A DNA stretch of 5,909 nt from Gammaproteobacteria bacterium (lineage in GTDB: Bacteria > Pseudomonadota > Gammaproteobacteria > Porifericomitales > Porifericomitaceae). Below the pieces are notes generated by a model. That model was not told the origin of the DNA. It saw nothing but the letters and a program-made list of their open reading frames with translations, and did not search any database. Each line of letters opens with the position of its first letter. Within the stretch, counting starts at the first letter, position 1. Shown one piece after another: positions 1 through 5,909 of this stretch. Made by a program: the position numbers and the translations under genes. The DNA is taken from NCBI GenBank assembly GCA_028817255.1, contig JAPPQA010000193.1, positions 1-5,909 of the forward strand, in the 5' to 3' direction.

Positions 1-16
1 CGGCTTGGCTGCTGCG

Positions 17-37
17 ACTCCCCCTCAAGGGGGGAGT
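17..37. repeat. Short G/C-run inverted repeat
   Basis: ACTCCCCC at 17-24 is exactly complementary to GGGGGAGT at 30-37, with a 5-base loop. It could form a hairpin in RNA from either strand. No T-tract follows it, so a terminator role is not supported by sequence. The right arm is also part of a direct repeat. Confidence 0.5.
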
Positions 38-82
38 GATGGGGAGAGTGGGGCGGCAGCCAGCTCCGGGGGGAGTGATGGG
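29..82. repeat. 15-bp direct repeat, two copies
   Basis: GGGGGGAGTGATGGG occurs exactly at 29-43 and again at 68-82, a 39-bp offset. The intervening bases are not repeated. The function is unknown; it could be a protein-binding site pair or a remnant of a local duplication. Confidence 0.6.
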
Positions 83-205
83 AAAAATGAGGCGAGGGCA
101 GAAATCTACCCTCCATGGCGGGGTGGGAATCTTTTCCCCTCAATTGCGTAATGGCTTGGTGGGGGCGCGGCAGCGCCGTGCCGCCGGGACCCGCCCGGGC
201 GCAGA

Positions 206-1300
206 CTACGCCGGCGGCGCCTCCGACTCGGAACCGCGCGAGTCTTCCCCCTCCAGGGGGCGGGGCCACGCCTGCATGAGGATCTTGATGAGGGTCGCAA
301 GGGGAATGGCGAAAAAGACCCCCCAGGGCCCCCACAGCCCGCCGAAAAACAGGATCGCCGCGATCACGGCGATCGGGTGCAGGTTCACGGCCTGGGAAAA
401 CAGCAGCGGCACCAGGACGTACCCGTCCAGGCACTGGAGCACCAAGTACAATGCGATCAGCCATGCGCTATCCGCGCCGCCCCCCCATTGGAACAAGGCG
501 ACCAGCACCACCGGCACGGTCACCAGGAACGCCCCCAGGTAGGGAACGATCACCGACAGCCCGACCAGCGCCGCCAGCAACGGGGCGTAATTCAGAGAGA
601 ACGATGCGAACAGCAGGTAACTGGCGGTCCCCACGATCGCCAGTTCGTAGAATTTGCCGCGTATGTAATTGCCCATCTGCGAGTCCATCTCGCTCCAAAT
701 CTGCCGCAACAGGCTGCGCTTCTCCGGGAGAAAGCCCGTGCACCAGCGCACCACCTGCTCCTTGTCCTTGAGCAGGAACAGCACCAGCAGGGGCACCAGA
801 ATCAGATAGATCAACGCGGTAAACACGGCGGGGATCGAGGCCAGCGAGAAGCTGAGCGCGCCCTGGCCCAGATTGGCGAGCCCGGAGCGCAACAGTTGGA
901 GCAGCTCTTCGATCTGCTCTTCCGACACCAGCGCGGGGTACTTCTCCGGCAGGCGGTGCAGCGCCTCCTGGCCGCTGCCGATCATTCGCGGCGCCTCCTC
1001 CAGCAACTGGGAAAACTGGTGCGACAGCAGCGGCAAAAGCCCCAGGACGATCAGCACGGTCGTCGCCAGAAACGCGAGGAACACCAGTAGCGCCGCCAGG
1101 GTCCGGCCCAGGCCGCGGTGCTGGAGCCGGATCACCGCCCCCTCGAGCAAATAGGCGAACAGCAAGGCGACGAACAGGGGTCCCAGCAGGCTCCCGGAGA
1201 GCAGTATCGTCGCCAGCCCGGCGATGAGCAGGAGCGCCAGCAATACCGCCTGGGGATCGTGGAAATAACGGTGGTACCCCGCTTTCAGGTAAGAGTACAT
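206..1300 (-). CDS. AI-2E/PerM-family membrane transporter
   Basis: The 364-residue polytopic inner-membrane protein is close to the usual length of the AI-2E (formerly DUF20/PerM) family. Hydrophobic segments lie at about 17-35, 38-58, 67-92, 154-177, 219-236, 240-270, 278-302 and 308-340. A long, more polar stretch (about 95-150) between the third and fourth is the loop typical of the family. Seen motifs are VPYLGAF (252-258) and the C-terminal LHPIAVIAA...GGLWGPWGVFFAIPLA block (308-335), both family hallmarks. The tail (about 346-364) is acidic and Pro/Ala-rich. The ATG is supported by AGAGG seven bases upstream. The gene starts ten bases after the DUF3530-like gene, implying co-transcription. 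Family members have been linked to AI-2 export or to ion/H+ antiport, so the substrate cannot be assigned here. Family confidence is high; substrate is unknown. Confidence 0.93.
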   Translation of the reverse strand: MYSYLKAGYHRYFHDPQAVLLALLLIAGLATILLSGSLLGPLFVALLFAYLLEGAVIRLQHRGLGRTLAALLVFLAFLATTVLIVLGLLPLLSHQFSQLLEEAPRMIGSGQEALHRLPEKYPALVSEEQIEELLQLLRSGLANLGQGALSFSLASIPAVFTALIYLILVPLLVLFLLKDKEQVVRWCTGFLPEKRSLLRQIWSEMDSQMGNYIRGKFYELAIVGTASYLLFASFSLNYAPLLAALVGLSVIVPYLGAFLVTVPVVLVALFQWGGGADSAWLIALYLVLQCLDGYVLVPLLFSQAVNLHPIAVIAAILFFGGLWGPWGVFFAIPLATLIKILMQAWPRPLEGEDSRGSESEAPPA

Positions 1301-1307
1301 CCGCCCG

Positions 1308-1312
1308 CCTCT
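1308..1312 (-). promoter_or_regulatory. Ribosome-binding site of the AI-2E/PerM gene
   Basis: AGAGG on the minus strand lies seven bases before the ATG at 1300. It overlaps the TAG stop of the upstream gene by two bases, so ribosomes finishing that gene would reach this site directly. This fits translational coupling of the two leftward genes. Confidence 0.6.
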
Positions 1313-2156
1313 AATCGGCTGCCGGCGCCGCGGCTGCCGGCGCCCGCGGCGGCGGCGGCTCGGCGACGCCGGCCAGCCAGTTGCCCACGATCCGCACCAT
1401 CGCCGCGTCCCCTTTCCTCATCCAGTGGTCGTAGTACGGCAGCGGCACCTGCCGGCTGCGGTCGGCGTCGCGCACCGCCACTTTTTGCAGCGCCCGCTTT
1501 CTTTTGGGCGCGGACACGGTCGTGTCGCTGCGGCCCCGCTCGCTGTACAGGTCCAGCACCGACACCTGGAACCGCAACAGCGCCTCAAGCAGCGCCCGCT
1601 CTCCTTCAGGATAGCCGTACCAGGCGATGTTGATGCCCACCAGGGCGTGTACGCTGCCCGGACTGTCGTCGGCCAGCCGCAGCACGGCGGCAAAGCCGCC
1701 GAAGCCGTGCCCCACAACCGCGATCGAGCGGTATCCCTGCCGCTCCAGGAATTCGACCCCGGCCTGAAAGCGCTGCTCGAAAAGCGCGAGCAGCCTGCGG
1801 TGCTTGCGGCGCACGTCCGCCGCGGACGCCGCCGGCAACCGCAACGACAGGGTATCCCAGCCCCGTTCCAGCAAACCCTGGCGCAAGGGCCGAATCAGCA
1901 GGGGCGCATCGGCATAGGAATCCACATCGTGGAGCAGCAGGACGGCGCCCGCCCGATCCGCGCCGCCTGTGGCGCCGGTGGCGTACAGGGCGGGGAACTC
2001 GCCCGCCGCCGTCGCCAGCCAGACGATGCGGCCGTCGCCGGCGGCCTCGAGAGGGCGCGCGTCGGGGTGCGCGTCAGGGGGCGCGTCAGGGCGCGCATCG
2101 GGGCGCGCGTCCCCATGCCCGGCGGGCGCCAGAAGAAACAGCAGCGCCGCTCCCAG
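1311..2156 (-). CDS. DUF3530-like alpha/beta-hydrolase-fold protein, probably exported; start unresolved
   Basis: The well-supported part resembles DUF3530 proteins: a strand before the core (DGRIVWLATAAGEFPALY), then GAVLLLHDVDSYADAPLLIRP, then GWDTLSLRLP. A nucleophile-elbow-like segment follows (AVVGHGFGGFAAV), then HALVGINIAW and YYDHWMRKGD near the end. The elbow reads G-H-G-F-G, with glycine where serine is normally found. Upstream in frame is a signal-peptide-like stretch (arginine-rich, then WLGAALLFLLAPA, about 2159-2121). Five Asp-Ala-X-Pro tetrapeptides follow. No ATG, GTG or TTG is in frame between the upstream TGA (near 2290) and a GTG at 1923-1925. Starting at that GTG would cut off the first core strand, giving 204 residues. 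I place the left boundary at an in-frame CTG (2154-2156) as a compromise. Another rare start or a frameshift is possible. The C-terminus is Pro/Ala-rich. The substrate is unknown, and the protein may be non-catalytic. Confidence 0.72.
   Translation of the reverse strand: MGAALLFLLAPAGHGDARPDARPDAPPDAHPDARPLEAAGDGRIVWLATAAGEFPALYATGATGGADRAGAVLLLHDVDSYADAPLLIRPLRQGLLERGWDTLSLRLPAASAADVRRKHRRLLALFEQRFQAGVEFLERQGYRSIAVVGHGFGGFAAVLRLADDSPGSVHALVGINIAWYGYPEGERALLEALLRFQVSVLDLYSERGRSDTTVSAPKRKRALQKVAVRDADRSRQVPLPYYDHWMRKGDAAMVRIVGNWLAGVAEPPPPRAPAAAAPAAD
1316..1344. repeat. 15-bp-period duplication in the 3' end of the DUF3530-like gene
   Basis: CGGCTGCCGGCGCC occurs exactly at 1316-1329 and 1331-1344. 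On the minus strand it encodes the final Ala/Pro-rich residues (two APAA-type units) just before the stop. It keeps the reading frame and extends a disordered-looking tail. Replication slippage is the likely origin. Confidence 0.65.
2052..2111 (-). repeat. Five tandem 12-bp units encoding Asp-Ala-X-Pro
   Basis: On the minus strand five consecutive 12-bp units follow GACGCGCGCCCY, with third-codon variants (CGC, CCC, CAC) and one GAT for GAC. In the frame of the DUF3530-like gene they give DARP, DARP, DAPP, DAHP, DARP. They lie right after the signal-peptide-like segment, so they would form a flexible linker before the hydrolase-like domain. The 12-bp period keeps frame when copy number changes. 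Confidence 0.85.
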
Positions 2157-2159
2157 CCA
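2121..2159 (-). other. Signal-peptide-like segment upstream of the linker repeats
   Basis: Read on the minus strand in frame with the DUF3530-like protein, this encodes WLGAALLFLLAPA, preceded by an arginine-rich run (2160-2215) and followed by GHGDA. This is the n-region, h-region and small-residue pattern of a Sec signal peptide. Its presence argues that translation begins upstream of the GTG at 1925, although no standard start codon is available in frame. Confidence 0.55.
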
Positions 2160-2160
2160 G

Positions 2161-2178
2161 CGGGCGCCGCGGCGCCCG
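2161..2178. repeat. 18-bp perfect palindrome
   Basis: CGGGCGCCGCGGCGCCCG is identical to its own reverse complement with no spacer. It lies in the divergent region upstream of rpe. It could be an operator-like dyad, or it could be chance in very GC-rich DNA; in the minus-strand reading frame it would encode an Arg/Gly/Ala run. Confidence 0.55.
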
Positions 2179-2236
2179 GCGGGATAGCGATACCGGCGGC
2201 GATAGGGTACAGTCCCTGCCCTGCTCGAATGGCGAC

Positions 2237-2243
2237 AAGGGAG
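2237..2243 (+). promoter_or_regulatory. Ribosome-binding site of rpe
   Basis: The purine run AAGGGAG ends nine bases before the ATG at 2253. It supports that ATG as the start, as does the MSAYAIAPSIL N-terminus typical of Rpe. Confidence 0.55.
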
Positions 2244-2252
2244 ACGCAGTGG

Positions 2253-2930
2253 ATGTCTGCTTATGCTATAGCCCCCTCTATTCTTTCATCCGATCTGGCG
2301 CGGCTCGGAGAGGAAGCGGCGCAAGTGCTGGATGCCGGCGCGGACTTCATTCACGTGGATGTTATGGACAACCATTACGTACCGAACCTTACTTTCGGCC
2401 CTGTCCTCGTTAAGGCGCTGCGCGACTACGGCATCTCCGCCCCGATCGACGTGCACCTGATGATCAAGCCCGTGGACCGGATTATACCGGAGTTTGCGGC
2501 CGCCGGAGCAAGCCTGATCAGCTTCCACCCCGAGGCCAGCGAGCATGTGGACCGCAGCTTGCAGGCGGTCCGGGACCACGGCTGCAAGGCCGGGCTGGCG
2601 CTGAACCCGGCCACGCCCCCCGAATCGCTGGAGTACGTGCTGGACAAGCTCGACCTGCTGCTGGTCATGTCGGTGAACCCGGGCGCGGGCGGGCAGGATT
2701 TTATCCCCTCGGCCCTGGCCAAGCTGCGCAAGACCCGCGCCCTGATCGAAGCGCGCAAACCGGATATCCGGCTGGAGGTGGACGGGGGGATCAAGGTCGG
2801 CAACATCGGCGAAGTCGCGCGCGCGGGGGCGGATACCTTCGTCGCCGGTTCGGCGATCTTCGGCAGCGGCGATTACCGGCGGACGATTGCCGGCATGCGC
2901 CGGGAGTTGGCAAAAGTTGCCCGGGAGTAG
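2253..2930 (+). CDS. rpe: Ribulose-phosphate 3-epimerase
   Basis: This cytoplasmic TIM-barrel enzyme interconverts D-ribulose 5-phosphate and D-xylulose 5-phosphate in the pentose phosphate pathway (and in the Calvin cycle where present). The 225 residues match the normal family length. N-terminal IAPSILSSD (6-14) is characteristic. The metal and catalytic residues are visible: His34 and Asp36 in HVDVMD, His68 in DVHLMI, and Asp177 in EVDGGI. Phosphate-loop motifs are VNPGAGGQ (141-148) and AGSAIF (198-203). Residue 145 is Ala, where family members usually have Phe (GFGGQ). The start codon is preceded by an AAGGGAG site. The first dozen codons are much more A/T-rich than the rest, which would keep the start region open for ribosomes. 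It heads the rightward cluster and its 3' end likely overlaps the gph start. Confidence 0.97.
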   Translation: MSAYAIAPSILSSDLARLGEEAAQVLDAGADFIHVDVMDNHYVPNLTFGPVLVKALRDYGISAPIDVHLMIKPVDRIIPEFAAAGASLISFHPEASEHVDRSLQAVRDHGCKAGLALNPATPPESLEYVLDKLDLLLVMSVNPGAGGQDFIPSALAKLRKTRALIEARKPDIRLEVDGGIKVGNIGEVARAGADTFVAGSAIFGSGDYRRTIAGMRRELAKVARE

Positions 2931-3624
2931 CCCGCCTCCCGCTGCGCCCGCGCGCCCGCTGCGCCGCCCCCGAGCCGTGCTGCTGGACCTGGACGGCACC
3001 CTGGCCGACACCGCGCCCGACCTGGTGAGCGCCCTGAACCATGCGCTGGCGCGCCTGGGCCGGCCCGCCTGCGATGCGGAGCGGGTGCGCCCCTGGCTGG
3101 GCAGCGGGGTGGAGACGCTGGTGCAACGCGCCCTCGCGGGCGGCAACGGCGCCGCGCCCGCCCCCGCCGAGCTGCACCGCGATGCGGCGGCGCTGCTGCT
3201 GGAATTCTACGGGCGCAATACCTGCCGCTACAGCAGTTTGTATCCCGGCGTCCTGGAGGGCCTGGACTACCTTCGGGATCAGGGCATCCGGCTAAGTTGC
3301 GTCACCAATAAAAGCGCCCGCTTCAGCGGGCGGCTGCTGGAGAAACTCGGCATCCGCGACCGCTTCGGGATCGTCGTAAGCGGCGACACGCTGGCCCGCA
3401 AGAAGCCGCACCCGGAGCCGTTGCTGCATGCCGCCAGGCAATTGCGGGCAGCGCCCGGAGAGTCGCTGATGATCGGAGACTCCCAAAACGATGTGGAGGC
3501 CGCCCGCAACGCGGGGATGCCCATCCTCTGCGTGGATTACGGGTACAACTCCGGCATGGATATCCGGGACTGCGGGCCGGACTTCGTGCTCGATTCCCTG
3601 CGCCGCCTGCGCGAGCTGTTCTGA
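2917..3624 (+). CDS. gph: Phosphoglycolate phosphatase (HAD superfamily)
   Basis: It hydrolyses 2-phosphoglycolate to glycolate in the cytoplasm, clearing a product of oxidative DNA repair or of Rubisco oxygenation. All HAD motifs are seen, counted from a start at 2917: motif I DLDGT with nucleophile Asp24 and acid/base Asp26; motif II VTN (129-131); the motif III lysine in RKKPHPEP (about 161-168); and motif IV GDSQND with Asp188 and Asp192. A helical cap domain fills about 32-100. The length is about 235 residues, usual for Gph. The start is uncertain: TTG at 2917 (GGGAG ten bases upstream, 14-bp overlap with rpe) is my choice; TTG at 2887 and GTG at 2977 are alternatives. The first 19 residues are Pro/Ala/Arg-rich. 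rpe-gph adjacency is common in proteobacteria and supports Gph over other HAD phosphatases. Confidence 0.92.
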   Translation: MPGSSPPPAAPARPLRRPRAVLLDLDGTLADTAPDLVSALNHALARLGRPACDAERVRPWLGSGVETLVQRALAGGNGAAPAPAELHRDAAALLLEFYGRNTCRYSSLYPGVLEGLDYLRDQGIRLSCVTNKSARFSGRLLEKLGIRDRFGIVVSGDTLARKKPHPEPLLHAARQLRAAPGESLMIGDSQNDVEAARNAGMPILCVDYGYNSGMDIRDCGPDFVLDSLRRLRELF

Positions 3625-3646
3625 CGCGACGGCGGCAGTCGTCAGA
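3620..3646 (+). repeat. 7-bp inverted repeat spanning the gph stop codon
   Basis: TCTGACG at 3620-3626 is exactly complementary to CGTCAGA at 3640-3646, with a 13-base loop. The left arm contains the gph TGA, and the right arm ends at the A of the first ATG of the repeat array. No T-run follows, so it is not a standard terminator. A role in translation of the junction is possible but unproven. Confidence 0.45.
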
Positions 3647-3725
3647 TGCCCGACGCGATGCCCACCGCGATGCCCGTTGCGATGCCCGACGCGATGCCCG
3701 ACGCGATGCCCGACGCCGCGATGCC
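3645..3725 (+). repeat. Six tandem 12-bp units plus partial copy in the gph-trpE gap
   Basis: Units of GATGCCCGACGC start at 3645, 3657, 3669, 3681, 3693 and 3705. The second and third are diverged (GATGCCCACCGC, GATGCCCGTTGC), and the others are identical. A CGC triplet and a partial GATGCC complete the stretch up to the trpE ATG at 3726. The array fills most of the 101-base gap and occupies the place of the trpE Shine-Dalgarno sequence; I see none. It is not CRISPR-like, since it has no spacers. Confidence 0.92.

Positions 3726-3729
<4 letters not shown>
3646..3729 (+). CDS. Possible upstream mini-ORF of repeated ATG codons overlapping trpE
   Basis: In one frame the 12-bp array reads Met-Pro-Asp-Ala repeated, with MPTA and MPVA variants, for 27 codons. 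It contains seven ATG codons (3646, 3658, 3670, 3682, 3694, 3706, 3721) and ends in TGA at 3727-3729. That TGA overlaps the trpE ATG as ATGA. This is also the reading frame of gph downstream of its stop. There is no clear Shine-Dalgarno sequence before the first ATG. The peptide contains no tryptophan codons, so it is not a classical Trp attenuator leader. Ribosomes entering the ladder would end on the trpE start, so reinitiation is a reasonable inference. Whether it is translated is unknown. Confidence 0.35.
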
Positions 3730-5250
<1,521 letters not shown>

Positions 5251-5258
<8 letters not shown>

Positions 5259-5274
5259 TCCCAGGCTCGATAAT
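5251..5274 (+). repeat. CTCGATAAT direct repeat at the trpE stop codon
   Basis: CTCGATAAT occurs at 5251-5259 and 5266-5274, a 15-bp period. The first copy contains the trpE TAA stop. The duplication lengthens the trpE-trpG spacer to 37 bases. No ribosome-binding role is evident. Confidence 0.5.
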
Positions 5275-5295
5275 ACGATAGCCGCGCCAATCACG

Positions 5296-5877
5296 ATGAT
5301 CCTGATGATAGACAACTACGACTCCTTCACCTACAACCTGGTGCAGTACCTGGGCGAACTGGGGGCGGAGACCCGGGTATTCCGCAACGACCGGATCACC
5401 CTGGAGGAGATCGAGCGGCTGGCCCCCCGGCGCCTGGTGATCTCGCCGGGTCCTGGCGTCCCGCGCAACGCCGGCATCTCGGGGCCGGCCATCGCCCGTT
5501 TTCAGGACCGGTTCCCGATCCTGGGCGTATGCCTGGGGCACCAGAGCATCGGGGAAGCATTCGGGGGCCGCACCGTGCCCGCCGGCCGGATCATGCACGG
5601 CAAAACCTCGGAGATTCGGCATGACGGGAGCGGCGTCTTCCAGGGATTGGAAAACCCCTTCACGGCCACCCGCTACCACTCGCTGGTCACGGAGCGCGAG
5701 ACCCTGCCCGAATGCCTGGAGGTGAATGCCTGGACGGCGGAGGAAAACGGCGCGCCGCAGGAGATCATGGGGTTGCGGCACCGCGAATTCCCTGTCTTTG
5801 GAGTCCAGTTCCACCCGGAATCCATACTCACCAGCCACGGCCATGCGCTGCTCAAAAACTTTCTGGAGATCTCTTGA
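5296..5877 (+). CDS. trpG: Anthranilate synthase component II (glutamine amidotransferase)
   Basis: This class I amidotransferase releases ammonia from glutamine and passes it to TrpE; in many bacteria it also serves PabB in folate synthesis. The 193 residues match the family length. The start MILMIDNYDSFTYNLVQYLG is typical. The oxyanion-hole loop SPGPGVP is at 50-56. The catalytic triad is visible as Cys79 in GVCLGHQ, and His173 and Glu175 in VQFHPES. HGKTS (101-105) and RYHSL (126-130) are conserved TrpG/PabA elements. I chose ATG 5296 over ATG 5305 because homologues usually have a few residues before IDNYDSF. No clear Shine-Dalgarno sequence precedes it. It lies 37 bases after trpE and abuts the next gene. 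Confidence 0.97.
   Translation: MILMIDNYDSFTYNLVQYLGELGAETRVFRNDRITLEEIERLAPRRLVISPGPGVPRNAGISGPAIARFQDRFPILGVCLGHQSIGEAFGGRTVPAGRIMHGKTSEIRHDGSGVFQGLENPFTATRYHSLVTERETLPECLEVNAWTAEENGAPQEIMGLRHREFPVFGVQFHPESILTSHGHALLKNFLEIS
5865..5868 (+). promoter_or_regulatory. Ribosome-binding site for the gene after trpG
   Basis: GGAG inside the last codons of trpG lies nine bases before the ATG at 5878. It supports that ATG as a real start, coupled to the end of trpG translation. Confidence 0.5.
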
Positions 5878-5909
5878 ATGCCCGCAATATCCCCCGCGCC
5901 GGTCTTGTC
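5878..5909 (+). CDS. 5' end of the next gene, probably anthranilate phosphoribosyltransferase
   Basis: An ATG immediately follows the trpG TGA (TGAATG), with a GGAG site nine bases upstream. Only ten codons are inside the window (MPAISPAPVL...), too few to identify the protein. trpD (anthranilate phosphoribosyltransferase, the next pathway step) usually follows trpG in proteobacteria, so it is the best guess. The N-terminus shown is not diagnostic of TrpD. Confidence 0.5.
   Translation, partial: MPAISPAPVL

Larger units (their letters stand above)
1..205. other. Non-coding stretch downstream of the perM-like gene
   Basis: I see no convincing gene here. Frames that stay open across it have G-rich, low-complexity translations unlike a folded protein. 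It contains an 8-bp inverted repeat (17-24 with 30-37, loop TCAAG), a 15-bp direct repeat (29-43 and 68-82), and a 6-bp inverted repeat GCGGCA/TGCCGC (167-172 with 179-184). None is followed by a T-run on either strand, so I do not call an intrinsic terminator, although the leftward operon must end near here. A gene to the left of the window could have regulatory sequence in this stretch. Confidence 0.5.
2160..2252. promoter_or_regulatory. Divergent upstream region between the leftward pair and rpe
   Basis: This stretch separates the leftward DUF3530-like gene from the rightward rpe cluster and should hold at least the rpe promoter. An 18-bp perfect palindrome lies at 2161-2178. A weak -10-like TACAGT sits at 2208-2213, without a convincing -35 partner. 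I therefore cannot assign a promoter precisely. If the hydrolase-like gene starts further upstream, part of this region also codes for its N-terminus. Confidence 0.35.

Noticed and set aside
167..184. Intrinsic terminator of the leftward operon
   Set aside because: The GCGGCA/TGCCGC hairpin has no following T-run on either strand.
36..1154. Long rightward open frames antisense to the AI-2E/PerM gene
   Set aside because: Their translations are rich in Gln, Arg, Pro and His without recognisable domains. They mirror a well-supported membrane-protein gene, and GC-rich DNA commonly keeps antisense frames open.
2208..2213. Assigned -10 element for rpe (TACAGT)
   Set aside because: No convincing -35 element at the right spacing. 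It is mentioned only as a weak candidate within the divergent region.
2286..3177. Leftward open frames across rpe and the start of gph
   Set aside because: Low-complexity Arg/Ala/Gly products lie antisense to two genes with clear catalytic motifs. No family signal was seen.
3645..3725. CRISPR array
   Set aside because: The 12-bp units are directly contiguous with no spacers, and no cas genes are present.

Overview
The window is about two thirds G+C and almost fully coding. It looks like chromosomal core DNA of a GC-rich proteobacterium, most likely a gammaproteobacterium. I base this on the order rpe-gph-trpE-trpG and on a Pseudomonas-like TrpE N-terminus; this is family knowledge, not a database result. 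I see no phage, insertion sequence, CRISPR, tRNA or rRNA.

Layout: positions 1-205 hold no gene, only a short hairpin and a 15-bp direct repeat. Two genes run leftward as a likely operon. The first is a probable exported alpha/beta-hydrolase-fold protein resembling the DUF3530 family (about 2156 down to 1311). Ten bases after it comes an AI-2E/PerM-family membrane protein (1300 down to 206). From a short divergent region (about 2160-2252) a rightward cluster starts: rpe (ribulose-phosphate 3-epimerase), gph (phosphoglycolate phosphatase, start probably overlapping the end of rpe), trpE and trpG (the two anthranilate synthase subunits). The first bases of a further gene, probably trpD, abut the trpG stop.

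Function: Rpe interconverts pentose phosphates, Gph removes 2-phosphoglycolate, and TrpE plus TrpG turn chorismate and glutamine into anthranilate, the first committed step of tryptophan synthesis. I see no tryptophan-codon leader peptide and no terminator, so classical attenuation is not evident here. TrpE keeps the LLES motif associated with feedback inhibition by tryptophan.

The most unusual part is the gph-trpE junction. Six tandem copies of a 12-bp unit (GATGCCCGACGC) plus a partial copy fill the gap where the trpE ribosome-binding site should be. The array is a ladder of seven in-frame ATG codons, a 27-codon mini-ORF whose TGA overlaps the trpE ATG (ATGA). A related 12-bp array lies on the opposite strand just after the signal-peptide-like segment of the DUF3530-like gene. 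Both arrays read Asp-Ala-X-Pro in one frame and share the core GACGCGnnnCC. Two 15-bp-period duplications at other gene ends suggest that short tandem duplications recur at gene boundaries in this genome.
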